Origin: Roseivirga sp. UBA6061
GTDB taxonomy: Bacteria; Bacteroidota; Bacteroidia; Cytophagales; Cyclobacteriaceae
Assembly: GCA_002427745.1 (NCBI GenBank)
Contig: DIYF01000034.1
Coordinates: 865 to 64,864, forward strand
Reading direction: 5' to 3'
Length of the DNA: 64,000 nt
The notes below the pieces were generated by a model. The model did no database searches. It was given only the letters and a program-made list of their open reading frames with translations, and was not told where the DNA came from. Positions 25,468 through 33,802 of the stretch are shown one piece after another. Positions within the stretch are counted from its first letter, which is position 1. Each line of letters opens with the position of its first letter. The position numbers were made by a program, and so were the translations under genes.

Positions 25468-27151
25468 TAGTTTGATTAAGCGTTTATTCTATATCCTCTG
25501 TTTAAGTGGTTGTTTGCCACTTACTGCACAAAATGATGTAGATAGCCTCAGGTACATTCTGGATAACTACAAATCTGTCGATACAGTCAGAGTAAACCTG
25601 CTCAACCAGCTAGGCTATGAATACTGGATTGTCGACCCCATCCAATCAGATGGATATGGAAACCAGGCACTTACGCTATCGCAGCGGTTGTCGTTTAAGC
25701 CGGGAGAGGCCTTCGCTTACCGGGTAATCGGGGTGGCCCACTGGACAAGGGGCAATTATGAACTGGGGCTTATCGCGCTGCTCAAATCACTTAATCTTTA
25801 CAAAGAACTGGGCGATCAGCTGGGGGAAGCCAATTGTAACCTCAACATCGGCCTTATCTATAGCGATCAAACCAACTACGATCGGGCACTGGACTATTTT
25901 ATGGAGGCTATTTCGCTCTTCGAACCGCTCAACCGAAGTGACCGGATTGCCACAAGCTATAATAAGGTAGGGGAGTTGCTCACCTTCCAGAAAAACTATA
26001 CACAGGCCTATGACTACCTCATCCGCGCGCTGAGCATCCATCAGAGCAATGGTTTTGACTATGGTATTTCAGAATCAAATAACCGCCTCGGGCAGCTTTT
26101 TATCAGACAGGGAGAGTTTGATCGCGGCCTGGTCTATCTCTTTAACTCCCTGGAGATCAGTGAAAGAATCAATGACCAGGAAGGTATAGCAAGAGACTAC
26201 GAGAATATCGGGAATGCCTATCTGCATAAAAAGAACTACACAGAGGCAGAGAAGTACCTGAGCAAAGGTGAAGAAAAAGCCAAAGAGTTTGGCTCAAAGC
26301 GCTGGCTCAGAGATATCTACCAGGATTTTAAATTTCTTTCCGTTTTACGCGGAAGTTTACAGGATGCCCTTCGCTACTCCGACCTGTATATGACCATGAA
26401 AGACAGTCTATTCAATGAGCAAATGGCCAATAGAATTGCTGAGCTTGAGCGGCAAAATGAAATTGCTGTTAAGGAAAAGGAACTGGAGGCTATCAAGCAG
26501 GAAAGGCAATTGCTGGAAGAAAAAGACGACCTGAACAATACCTTGAATATCGTTTTAGGAGTTTCCATTCTGCTATTGGCAATATCCGCTTATCTCGTCA
26601 TTAACCGTCAGCGGCTGAAAATCAGAAAAGATAAAGATCTGTATGAATCAAAGCAGGCGCTCTCAAAGGCAGAACTGGCCAATTCTCAGCTACACCAGGC
26701 AGAACTGAAGCAGGAGCTGGAGTTTAAAAACAAGGAGCTGACCTCTTACACCATCAACTTTATCAGAAAAAATGAGGTAATGGAGGAGCTTAAGGTTTCT
26801 ATTCAGTCCATCAAGGCCACTGTTGATGATGATACTGCCGCCAAACTCTCCAGACTGGGCCGAACAGTGGATAATGCCCTGGATGTAGATAAAGACTGGG
26901 AAGACTTTAAGCTCTACTTTGAGAATGTGCACAAGGATTTTTTCAGAAACCTGAAGCAGCAGTTTCCTGAGCTGGGCAATAGCGAGCTGAAACTATGCGC
27001 CTTACTTAAGCTCAACCTGAACATGAAGGAGACTGCTGCCATCATGGGCATTTCTCCTGAGAGTGTAAAAACTGCCAGATATCGCCTGAGAAAAAAACTT
27101 AATCTCAAAAAAGAAAATTCTTTGACGGATTTTGTCATGTCTATTTCCTGA
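25454..27151 (+). CDS. TPR sensor-like regulator with LuxR-type HTH
   Basis: From the ATG at 25454 the protein has 565 residues: a signal peptide (RLFYILCLSGCLPLTAQ), about six TPR units (residues 60-300, for example GEANCNLNIGLIYSDQTNYD), a coiled coil (LERQNEIAVKEKELEAIKQE), one TM (about 374-395, LNIVLGVSILLLAISAYLVI), a second coiled coil and a C-terminal helix-turn-helix (LKLCALLKLNLNMKETAAIM, GISPESVKTARYRLRKKL). This is the Bacteroidota TPR/TM/HTH architecture, probably linking a periplasmic signal directly to DNA. It is coupled to the DUF456 gene by overlap. Confidence 0.87.
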   Translation: MSLPDSLIKRLFYILCLSGCLPLTAQNDVDSLRYILDNYKSVDTVRVNLLNQLGYEYWIVDPIQSDGYGNQALTLSQRLSFKPGEAFAYRVIGVAHWTRGNYELGLIALLKSLNLYKELGDQLGEANCNLNIGLIYSDQTNYDRALDYFMEAISLFEPLNRSDRIATSYNKVGELLTFQKNYTQAYDYLIRALSIHQSNGFDYGISESNNRLGQLFIRQGEFDRGLVYLFNSLEISERINDQEGIARDYENIGNAYLHKKNYTEAEKYLSKGEEKAKEFGSKRWLRDIYQDFKFLSVLRGSLQDALRYSDLYMTMKDSLFNEQMANRIAELERQNEIAVKEKELEAIKQERQLLEEKDDLNNTLNIVLGVSILLLAISAYLVINRQRLKIRKDKDLYESKQALSKAELANSQLHQAELKQELEFKNKELTSYTINFIRKNEVMEELKVSIQSIKATVDDDTAAKLSRLGRTVDNALDVDKDWEDFKLYFENVHKDFFRNLKQQFPELGNSELKLCALLKLNLNMKETAAIMGISPESVKTARYRLRKKLNLKKENSLTDFVMSIS

Positions 27152-27303
27152 TTTTGACCTGTCTACCTGTATCAGACTGAAATAAGCCTTATTTTAGTTA
27201 CTGAGCCTTTTTTTACCATCATGTTCACCTATTGTCAACCTGATTTTCGATAGTGTCAACCTATGGTAGTCCGTTGAATCCGTTATCCACATTAGACATT
27301 TTC

Positions 27304-27311
27304 TACATTTG
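27304..27311 (+). promoter_or_regulatory. Candidate -7 element of envelope operon
   Basis: TACATTTG fits TAnnTTTG, 73 nt before the first gene of the operon. A hairpin lies between this element and the start codon. No -33 element at standard spacing is clear. Confidence 0.35.
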
Positions 27312-27327
27312 AATTGTCTAAGCCACG

Positions 27328-27348
27328 CAGCCTTTTCGAAAAGGGCTG
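27328..27348 (+). promoter_or_regulatory. Hairpin in operon leader
   Basis: CAGCC-TTTTCGAAAA-(G)GGCTG, whose loop is itself palindromic (TTTTCGAAAA), lies 36 nt before the ATG at 27385. No T-run follows, so it is more likely a leader structure or an operator than a terminator. Confidence 0.4.
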
Positions 27349-27384
27349 TGTATAGTCGGTAACTCAAATAATAATCTAGACATT

Positions 27385-28179
27385 ATGAAACTTATCAAAT
27401 CTGTTCTGGTCCTCTTCTTGCTGATAGTAGTTATGTGGAGGTGTACTTCTGAGCAGGAACCTATTCCGGATGATTGTGTCGCCAATGGTGTGACCCTGGT
27501 ACTTGACACAAAAACTGATGCCAATTGTGGTCTGGCAGATGGTAGTATTTCGGTGAATGCGAGTGGTGCCGGAGGTAGCTTCACTTATACAGTCAACGGT
27601 CAGCCGGCCGATGCCAGTGGCACTTTTCAGAACCTGGCAGCAGGATCTTATGTGATTGTGGCCACAGAGGCAGGCGGGTGTACCGCTGAATTGACTGTGG
27701 AGGTATTGAATGCTGATGGTGTGAACGCAACTGCTGATACTTCAGTGAGCAGCTGCGAAAATCCAACAGGAAGTATTACGATAAACGCCACGGGAGGAGC
27801 AACTCCCTACGAGTATAAACTGGACGATGGTGCTTTCGGAAATTCTGCCAGCTTCAATGCTATTGGTGCAGGAGACTATGAAGTAACTGTACGCGATGCC
27901 AGTGGCTGTGAGGTAACATTACAGGTCAACGTGAAAAGTGACGTGACTTTTGGTGAGATCAACACCATCATACAGACCAACTGTGCTGTACCGGGATGTC
28001 ATGCTGGTAATCAGGGCCCTGACCTGAGAGTAGCAGGTAACATTACGGGAAGTGCCAACAGAATTCAGATCAGAACCGGTGCGAGAACGATGCCACCACC
28101 ATCCAGCGGCAGAAGCCTCACGGATGCTGAGATAGAAAAAATTGCCTGCTGGGTAGCCGATGGAGCGCCAGGTAGCTAA
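27385..28179 (+). CDS. SprB-repeat lipoprotein with cytochrome-like C-terminus
   Basis: A 264-residue lipoprotein (lipobox end VVMWRC, Cys20). Two SprB-type repeats (residues 35-110 and 115-185: GSISVNASGAGGSFTYTVNG; GSITINATGGATPYEYKLDD) are followed by a domain with CAVPGCHAGNQGPDL and TMPPPSSGRSL...IEKIACWVADGAPG. That last domain resembles the planctomycete-type cytochrome c module, but its heme-like motif is CX4CH rather than CXXCH, so covalent heme attachment is uncertain. It is first in a four-gene unit with OB-fold, YceI and DUF5777 proteins, likely an outer-membrane redox or binding complex. Confidence 0.82.
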   Translation: MKLIKSVLVLFLLIVVMWRCTSEQEPIPDDCVANGVTLVLDTKTDANCGLADGSISVNASGAGGSFTYTVNGQPADASGTFQNLAAGSYVIVATEAGGCTAELTVEVLNADGVNATADTSVSSCENPTGSITINATGGATPYEYKLDDGAFGNSASFNAIGAGDYEVTVRDASGCEVTLQVNVKSDVTFGEINTIIQTNCAVPGCHAGNQGPDLRVAGNITGSANRIQIRTGARTMPPPSSGRSLTDAEIEKIACWVADGAPGS

Positions 28180-28195
28180 TCAAAACTATACAACT

Positions 28196-28621
28196 ATGAA
28201 CAAGAAAAGACTTTTATTAATCGCTGTGGTGGTTGCCGCCATTGGAGGTTATTTTGTCTGGGCTAACTTTTTGAAAACAGCCCCCTCTATGTCAAGCCTT
28301 GATGCTGACTACAGAGTGAATGCAGTGGAATTTTATGCTGAATTTGATGAGAGCGAAGAAGCTGCCAATATCAAATATCAGAACAAGATTGTCGAGATTG
28401 TAGGAGAGGTAGAAGGAGTAGATGTCTCAGAAGGCAGTTTACCGGTAATTACCCTTAAGACAGACGGGTTCGGGACCATCAAGTGCACTATGGAAGCGCA
28501 GCTATCCAGTGACGAACTCAACGACATTCAGCTAAACTCCAGCCTGGTAATCAGGGGAGAGTGCCAGGGAATGTTGCTGGATGTGCTGATTGGCCGATCT
28601 GTTGTAATTGAACCTTCCTGA
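28196..28621 (+). CDS. Membrane-anchored OB-fold protein
   Basis: From the ATG at 28196 the protein has 141 residues: one N-terminal TM anchor (KRLLLIAVVVAAIGGYFVW) and a small beta-rich domain (IVEIVGEVEGVDV, LPVITLKTDG, LVIRGECQGMLLD) that fits the tRNA_anti-like OB fold of Bacteroidota envelope proteins (PF12869 type). Nucleic-acid binding is not implied, since it is predicted to be extracytoplasmic. It begins 16 nt after the SprB lipoprotein stop. Confidence 0.78.
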   Translation: MNKKRLLLIAVVVAAIGGYFVWANFLKTAPSMSSLDADYRVNAVEFYAEFDESEEAANIKYQNKIVEIVGEVEGVDVSEGSLPVITLKTDGFGTIKCTMEAQLSSDELNDIQLNSSLVIRGECQGMLLDVLIGRSVVIEPS

Positions 28622-28647
28622 TTTTTAAACCAAAACGAAACAAAAAA

Positions 28648-29211
28648 ATGAAACCAATGAGAATATTTTTAGTACTCGCTTTAAGTCTGGGCTTCTTTTC
28701 TGTGAACGCTCAGGACCGCTACCTTACCCGTACGGGACATATCAAATTCTTCTCCTCAGCACCGCTGGAAGATATTGAAGCTCACAATTATAAGGTGCTC
28801 AGCATTGTAGACCTGAGCAAAGGCCAGATCGCAGTAGATTTGCTGATCAAAGCTTTTGAGTTTGAAAAGAAGCTAATGCAGGAGCACTTCAATGAAAACT
28901 ATATGGAGTCAGGCAAATACCCTAAATCTACCTTTAAAGGTAACTTTGAGGTGCCTGCCGGATTGAAGTCTATGGACGATGGTACCTATGAACTGGATGT
29001 GACGGGAGAGCTTTCTGTGCACGGTGTCAAGAAGCCGGTGAATACCACTGCGACATTGACCGTAGAGGGAGGAAAGCTGAAAGGCGCAGTGCAGTTTGGT
29101 GTAAAAGTCAAAGATCACGACATCAAAATTCCTAAAGTAGTAGTGAGAAACATTGCTGAAGAAGTGGAAGTTACTGCCGAGTTTGAGTACGAACCTTACA
29201 AAAAAGGATAA
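28648..29211 (+). CDS. YceI-family periplasmic protein
   Basis: A 187-residue secreted protein (signal peptide ending VNAQD) with the YceI lipocalin-like pattern: GHIKFFSSAPLEDIEAHNYK, FEFEKKLMQEHFNENYMES, KYPKSTFKG, GELSVHGVKKPV and KVKDHDIKIP. YceI proteins bind isoprenoid-type hydrophobic molecules. In this operon it probably carries a lipophilic ligand near the outer membrane. It ends 5 nt before the next gene. Confidence 0.9.
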   Translation: MKPMRIFLVLALSLGFFSVNAQDRYLTRTGHIKFFSSAPLEDIEAHNYKVLSIVDLSKGQIAVDLLIKAFEFEKKLMQEHFNENYMESGKYPKSTFKGNFEVPAGLKSMDDGTYELDVTGELSVHGVKKPVNTTATLTVEGGKLKGAVQFGVKVKDHDIKIPKVVVRNIAEEVEVTAEFEYEPYKKG

Positions 29212-29216
29212 GGGAA

Positions 29217-30074
29217 ATGAAGAAAATTCTGGTCCTACTAAGCCTGCTTTTTATCTGCGGATTCAGCGCTACAGCACAAGATGACTTGTTGGATTTGCTG
29301 GATGAAGAGCAGGAAGAACCTGAGAATTTTGTCGAAGCGACATTCAAAGGTCAGAGACTGATTAATGGTCATACAGTACAAACCCGTAAAAAGAGTGAGC
29401 TGGAATTCGTGATCTCACACCGCTTTGGTCGTATTAACCAGGGTATTGATGAGTTTTTCGGTCTGGATGGTGCCAATATCCGCTTTTCGCTGGAGTATGG
29501 TATCAGCGATCGCTTAACCGCTGCTATCGGAAGAAACTCTTTCCAAAAGGTGTATGACGGGTTTTTAAAGTATAAGCTCCTGAAACAAAAGAGTGGAGGG
29601 GGAAACCCGGTAACGATGACATTGTTTAGCAATATTGCTATCAGAACCCTGGAGAATCCTGCTTTTGAGACGGATGATTTCAACTCTAAGGTGTCTTATA
29701 CACACCAGATACTGATCGCCCGTAAAATGAGCGAAACGCTCTCATTACAGCTGAGTCCTACCTATATCCACAGGAATAAGGTGCTTGAAAATCAGGAGAA
29801 TGACATCGTAGCCCTGGGCATTGGCGGCAGGTATAAGCTATCCAGCAGAGTTTCTCTGAATGCTGAATACTTCTACCGTATGACGGACGAGTTGAATGAC
29901 AACTTTAAGGATGCGCTGGGTATAGGTATTGAGATTGAAACAGGAGGGCACGTTTTCCACCTGAATTTCACCAATGCACGATCCATGACTGAGAGAGCAT
30001 TTATTACAGAAACAGATGGTGACTTCTTTGGTGGAGATATCCACTTTGGCTTTAATATCTCCAGAACTTTCTGA
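29217..30074 (+). CDS. DUF5777-type outer-membrane beta-barrel protein
   Basis: A 285-residue protein with a signal peptide (LLSLLFICGFSATAQ), an acidic linker (LLDLLDEEQEEPE) and a series of amphipathic strands with alternating aromatic residues (ELEFVISHRFGRINQG, NIRFSLEYGISDRLTAAIGR, ...DIHFGFNISRTF). The terminal Phe is typical of outer-membrane barrels. It matches what I know as DUF5777. It is last in the operon that starts at 27385. Confidence 0.85.
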   Translation: MKKILVLLSLLFICGFSATAQDDLLDLLDEEQEEPENFVEATFKGQRLINGHTVQTRKKSELEFVISHRFGRINQGIDEFFGLDGANIRFSLEYGISDRLTAAIGRNSFQKVYDGFLKYKLLKQKSGGGNPVTMTLFSNIAIRTLENPAFETDDFNSKVSYTHQILIARKMSETLSLQLSPTYIHRNKVLENQENDIVALGIGGRYKLSSRVSLNAEYFYRMTDELNDNFKDALGIGIEIETGGHVFHLNFTNARSMTERAFITETDGDFFGGDIHFGFNISRTF

Positions 30075-30130
30075 CAGATACTTCGGGCTTTCTGCGTGAA
30101 AAGAAGTGAAATAACCTGGATTGGTGTGGT

Positions 30131-30160
30131 GGTAGCAGTATTAAGTCTGATATTGCTACC
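30131..30160 (+). promoter_or_regulatory. Hairpin abutting start codon
   Basis: GGTAGCA-GTAT ... ATAT-TGCTACC forms an 11-bp stem (a G and T flank the loop TAAGTCTG) and ends on the base immediately before the ATG at 30161. In the mRNA it would sit over the ribosome entry site; in DNA it could be an operator. Confidence 0.5.
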
Positions 30161-30817
30161 ATGAAAATACTGCTACTCGGAGCAACAGGAAGAACCGGGA
30201 AACATGTACTGAAAGAAGCCCTGCAAAGAGGCTATGAGATACATGCCCTGGTAAGAGACCCTTCAAAAGTGTCGGAAAAGAGCATAGGGCTAACCCTGTT
30301 TACTGGAAGTCCGGAAGACCGGGTGACCCTCGGTGAGGCCATAAAAGGCTGTAAAGCCGTGGTCAGCACGCTCAATATTTCCAGGACCTCTGATTTTCCC
30401 TGGGCGCCATTGCGCACACCGGTGAATTTTCTGGAGAATGTGCTGGGGCATTTGACAGAGTTGATGGGAGAGGAAGGCATCAGGCGTCTTGTACTGACCA
30501 GCGCATGGGGCGTAGGGGACAGTCGCAAAGAAATTCCTGCCTGGTTTCGCTGGTTTGTAGACTACTCCAATGTGGGTAAGGCATACAGTCAGCATGAAGT
30601 GCAGGAGCAGATGCTCAAAGACAGTACACTGGACTGGACAGCAGTACGACCCGTTGGGCTCACCAATAGCAATAAGATAAAAAAGCTGGTGGTCAGCACG
30701 CAGGGGAGTCCTAAGCCCAAACTCACCATCAGCAGGAGGCATACAGCCAGATTTTTGCTGGACTGTATTGAACAAGGCTCTTACATAAAGGAAACGCCTG
30801 TGATATCAGAAAAGTAG
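30161..30817 (+). CDS. NAD(P)-binding epimerase-like protein
   Basis: A 218-residue Rossmann protein starting MKILLLGATGRTGKHV (GxxGxxG dinucleotide motif at 7-12). The later segments GCKAVVSTLNIS, RLVLTSAWGVGD and LDWTAVRPVGLTNS are typical of the NAD(P)H-binding NmrA-like family (PF13460 type). There is no YxxxK catalytic pair, so it may be a redox sensor or a reductase. It is monocistronic between a start-site hairpin and a terminator at 30844. Confidence 0.88.
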   Translation: MKILLLGATGRTGKHVLKEALQRGYEIHALVRDPSKVSEKSIGLTLFTGSPEDRVTLGEAIKGCKAVVSTLNISRTSDFPWAPLRTPVNFLENVLGHLTELMGEEGIRRLVLTSAWGVGDSRKEIPAWFRWFVDYSNVGKAYSQHEVQEQMLKDSTLDWTAVRPVGLTNSNKIKKLVVSTQGSPKPKLTISRRHTARFLLDCIEQGSYIKETPVISEK

Positions 30818-30843
30818 GATTAGATGAACACAGTAGTACAATC

Positions 30844-30870
30844 ACCCTGACCTTCGTGTCAGGGTTTTTT
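30844..30870 (+). terminator. Rho-independent terminator
   Basis: CCCTGAC-CTTCGT-GTCAGGG with a run of six T residues, 27 nt after the stop at 30817. Confidence 0.9.
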
Positions 30871-30965
30871 GTTATGTGGGCAGAAAGGCATGTAAGCAGT
30901 TACCTGTTTCTTAAGCATTGATTAATTTCGTGAGGTCTTTCATTCGAATAGCGACTTTTCAGCAT

Positions 30966-32015
30966 ATGCAGTTTAACCCTAACGAGATTGTTCAGCTTTT
31001 TGTCAGTGTACAAAGCCTGCTGTTTTCCCTCATTTTGCTGACTGATAAGAACAAAAAACGAAGGGTCAATTACTTTCTGGCTGCATTTCTTCTGACACTT
31101 GCTCTGCAGATGGCTTTTATTCTTAGCGAGAAATGGGTGGATGATTACAGTCACCTGACCTCTTTTCTCTGCCTTTTTGGTTTTGCCTACGGTCCATTGC
31201 TGTATTTCTATACGCTGAACCTGATCTTCAAAGATTTTGAGCTCAAAAAGGGCCACTGGCTGCATGCGCTGCCATTTTTTGTTTTTCTCTTAGGTGGACT
31301 TGCCGATCTGGGCTTGTGTCGGTTTGGTTCGCTCATGTACCTGAGTCTGATTGCTTACGTAAGCCTGAGTGTGCGCCATATTTTGTCTTACAGAGTATTG
31401 GTTAAGAATACACACTCCACAGTTGACAGAATCAATCTGTCATGGCTCCAGTGGACCTTGATCATTTTCACGGTGATACTCCTCACTGATATCTACACTC
31501 ACTTTTACAGCGAGCTGGAGCCTATTCCGGGAATATCCATAGTGAGTATCTCTTTGCTTTTTCTCATCAATGGCATGTTCTATAAGGGGCTGAAACAACC
31601 TCAGATCTTTGAAGGTATTTCACAGCTGGAACAACCTGTAGAGGTAAATAGGACTGATTTGAAAGTATATGAAGGCATGGTTGAGGAGGCCAGCCTGATC
31701 AGGCAATACATGACAGAGCATCAGCCTTATACCGAGGCTGACCTGACCCTGGCACAATTGGCCAATGTACTGGAAATGCCTCCAAGAAGGCTGTCTGAAG
31801 TAATCAATAAGCACTTCCGGCAGAACTTCATGGACTTCATCAACTCGCACCGAATCAATCATGCCAAAGAGCTCCTGAAGAATCCACGGGACCCGAAAGA
31901 AACCATTATGGAAGTGATGTATGACTCAGGCTTCAATTCAAAATCATCTTTCAATACCATCTTCAAACAGAAGACGGGGAAGACACCGTCCGAGTACAAA
32001 CGCTCAGCAGAGTAA
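30966..32015 (+). CDS. AraC regulator with membrane N-terminus
   Basis: From the ATG at 30966 the protein has 349 residues. About seven hydrophobic segments cover residues 8-220 (IVQLFVSVQSLLFSLILLTD, FLAAFLLTLALQMAFIL, and so on). A linker and an AraC-type double HTH follow (about 250-347: LTLAQLANVLEMPPRRLSEV, FNSKSSFNTIFKQKTGKTPS, EYKRSAE). This membrane-AraC form is frequent in Bacteroidota and probably senses a membrane or extracellular signal. A similar gene lies at 40013. Targets are unknown; the next gene is a TlpA-like protein. Confidence 0.88.
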   Translation: MQFNPNEIVQLFVSVQSLLFSLILLTDKNKKRRVNYFLAAFLLTLALQMAFILSEKWVDDYSHLTSFLCLFGFAYGPLLYFYTLNLIFKDFELKKGHWLHALPFFVFLLGGLADLGLCRFGSLMYLSLIAYVSLSVRHILSYRVLVKNTHSTVDRINLSWLQWTLIIFTVILLTDIYTHFYSELEPIPGISIVSISLLFLINGMFYKGLKQPQIFEGISQLEQPVEVNRTDLKVYEGMVEEASLIRQYMTEHQPYTEADLTLAQLANVLEMPPRRLSEVINKHFRQNFMDFINSHRINHAKELLKNPRDPKETIMEVMYDSGFNSKSSFNTIFKQKTGKTPSEYKRSAE

Positions 32016-32199
32016 TCTGTACAGCTTTTAAGCTCCACCTGTTCAACCATGACAGACAATCCTGTTTAGGAGAGTACTCCTTTCTCAGTGCGTAAATCCG
32101 AACTCTTTTTCTCAACAACAATTGGTTTGTATTCGTGTATCCGAACCTTTAAAACCCTTGTTCTGACTTGTTTTGACCATTATTCAAAAAAGGACAAAA

Positions 32200-33279
32200 A
32201 TGAAAACACGCATTTTAATGACACTGGTAGCTTTGCTGTATGCCAGCATCAGCTATGGCCAAAAGATGAAAATCAGTGGGAGGGTATCTGCTGAGGTGAA
32301 GCAGGTGGTACTCAAAGCTTTCGATGAGAAAGAACTCGGATACAAACAAATGGACCGGCAGGAAGTGAAAAACGGGAAGTACTCCTTTGATCTGAAATTT
32401 GATCAACCCAATCTATATGAGGTACAGTTTGACAAAGGTAAAAACGCGCGATTGTCCATCTCTGGGAAACGTGATATCCAGGTAAACTATCTGAATGATA
32501 AGGTCGACATCCTGGGGTCAGAGGAAAGCCTGAAGCTGATCGATTTTGAGCGGCAGAATGGGGCTTTACAAGGCAAACACTTTGGTCAGTTGAAAAAAGA
32601 TGCTGATGCAGCCATGGCAGCAGGAGACCAGGAAGCCCTGGCTGAAATTCAGCAGAGGTCCGTTACGGCCATTGCGGCATTTTTGAAAGAGTTCAGAGCA
32701 TTATTGATCGATATGGGCGAGACTCCGGCTGGTTATGCCGCCATCCAGTTCTCCGACTTTAACAAGGAAATAGACTTTATCAGTGAGCGACTGGAGGCTT
32801 TTGAAGCAAGCATTCCGGAGAGTCCGGTAACTAAGGCTTTGGCAAGACAAGTCTATCGGTCCAAAGTAGTAGCCATTGGTAAGACACCACCTGCCATCAA
32901 TGCTAGTGATCGTGAAGGTAAATCCTTCAACCTTGATCAGTACCAGGGTAAGGTAGTGCTGATTGACTTCTGGGCAGCCTGGTGCCGGGCCTGTCGCATT
33001 GAGAACCCTCAGTTTGTGGACTTATACGGCAGCTATCAGCCAAAGGGACTGGAAATTGTGAGTATTTCACAGGACAAGAAAAAGAAGACCTGGGAAGAGG
33101 CCATTGCCAAAGATGGCATCGGCATCTGGAGGCAGGTTCAGGACAAAGATGGCAGTATTTCAGAGCTCTACAGTGTTTCTTCTTTGCCTCAGAACCTAGT
33201 ATTGAACAGGGAAGGAAAGATTATAGGAAAGAACGTGACGGCAGAACAGTTAAAGGAATTACTGAAAACTCACCTCTGA
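32200..33279 (+). CDS. TlpA/ResA-type thiol-disulfide protein with DUF4369-like domain
   Basis: From the ATG at 32200 the protein has 359 residues with a signal peptide (LMTLVALLYASISYGQ). Residues 22-120 form a beta-rich DUF4369-like N-domain, 120-225 are helical, and 225-359 are a thioredoxin fold with redox motif WCRAC (Cys262/Cys265), preceded by GKVVLIDFWAA and followed by GLEIVSISQDKKKKTWEEAI and the cis-Pro segment SSLPQNLVL. It probably reduces disulfides in the periplasm. It overlaps the convergent DUF3820 gene by 10 nt. Confidence 0.92.
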   Translation: MKTRILMTLVALLYASISYGQKMKISGRVSAEVKQVVLKAFDEKELGYKQMDRQEVKNGKYSFDLKFDQPNLYEVQFDKGKNARLSISGKRDIQVNYLNDKVDILGSEESLKLIDFERQNGALQGKHFGQLKKDADAAMAAGDQEALAEIQQRSVTAIAAFLKEFRALLIDMGETPAGYAAIQFSDFNKEIDFISERLEAFEASIPESPVTKALARQVYRSKVVAIGKTPPAINASDREGKSFNLDQYQGKVVLIDFWAAWCRACRIENPQFVDLYGSYQPKGLEIVSISQDKKKKTWEEAIAKDGIGIWRQVQDKDGSISELYSVSSLPQNLVLNREGKIIGKNVTAEQLKELLKTHL

Positions 33280-33500
33280 TTTTTCAGTGGTTTAAGCAGC
33301 TCTTCCAGGCCGTTGATCTTGATCTCGTAGATGGTGGAGAGCTGCATGCCCAGTTTGCCATTGGGAAAACCCTGGCTGGCAAACCATTCCAGGTAGTGTA
33401 CAGGAAGGTCGCACAGCAGCCTTCCTTTGTACTTGCCAAAGGGCATTTGTACAACAACCAGGTCTTTCAAAAGCTGTGGATCAGGTCCGGCTAATTCCAT
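33270..33500 (-). CDS. DUF3820 family protein
   Basis: A 76-residue protein with the family signature MPFGKYKGRLLCDLPVHYLE followed by WFASQGFPNGKLG (DUF3820, PF12843). The fold is related to putative nucleic-acid- or quorum-related small proteins, but the function is not established. It is convergent with the thioredoxin-like gene. Confidence 0.85.
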   Translation of the reverse strand: MELAGPDPQLLKDLVVVQMPFGKYKGRLLCDLPVHYLEWFASQGFPNGKLGMQLSTIYEIKINGLEELLKPLKNQR

Positions 33501-33554
33501 GGGGTGAAGGTAAGCAGTATATCAGGAAACCGGCAGTTTGTTACTAGAAAATTC

Positions 33555-33619
33555 CACACCCCTGAGCTCCCTCAGATCCCTCAGACCCCTCAGAGTCATT
33601 GCGCAGCAAGACTCTGAGG
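33555..33619. repeat. CCCTCAGA tandem words and large hairpin
   Basis: Three CCTCAGA-type words (starting near 33569) run into a hairpin at 33588-33619: CCTCAGAGTC, one bulged A, TTGC, loop GCA, GCAA, GACTCTGAGG. No T-run follows. The rest of 33620-33802 has partial CCTCAGGGTCC words and no gene. This is the content of the 300-nt gap before the permease. Confidence 0.65.
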
Positions 33620-33802
33620 AGCACGGTTTCTCTGATACGCTAGAGCACCCACAACCTCCTCAGGGTCCTCTTCGAGAGACCGCTGAAGGGGAAGGGTTTC
33701 TCCGCAAGGGACGGTTGAGGGTGAGGTAGATTCTTTGAGATACTGCCTAAGGACCATGGTAGCCCCACAATAACGAACTACCGAATCACCAATAAGCTGT
33801 AC

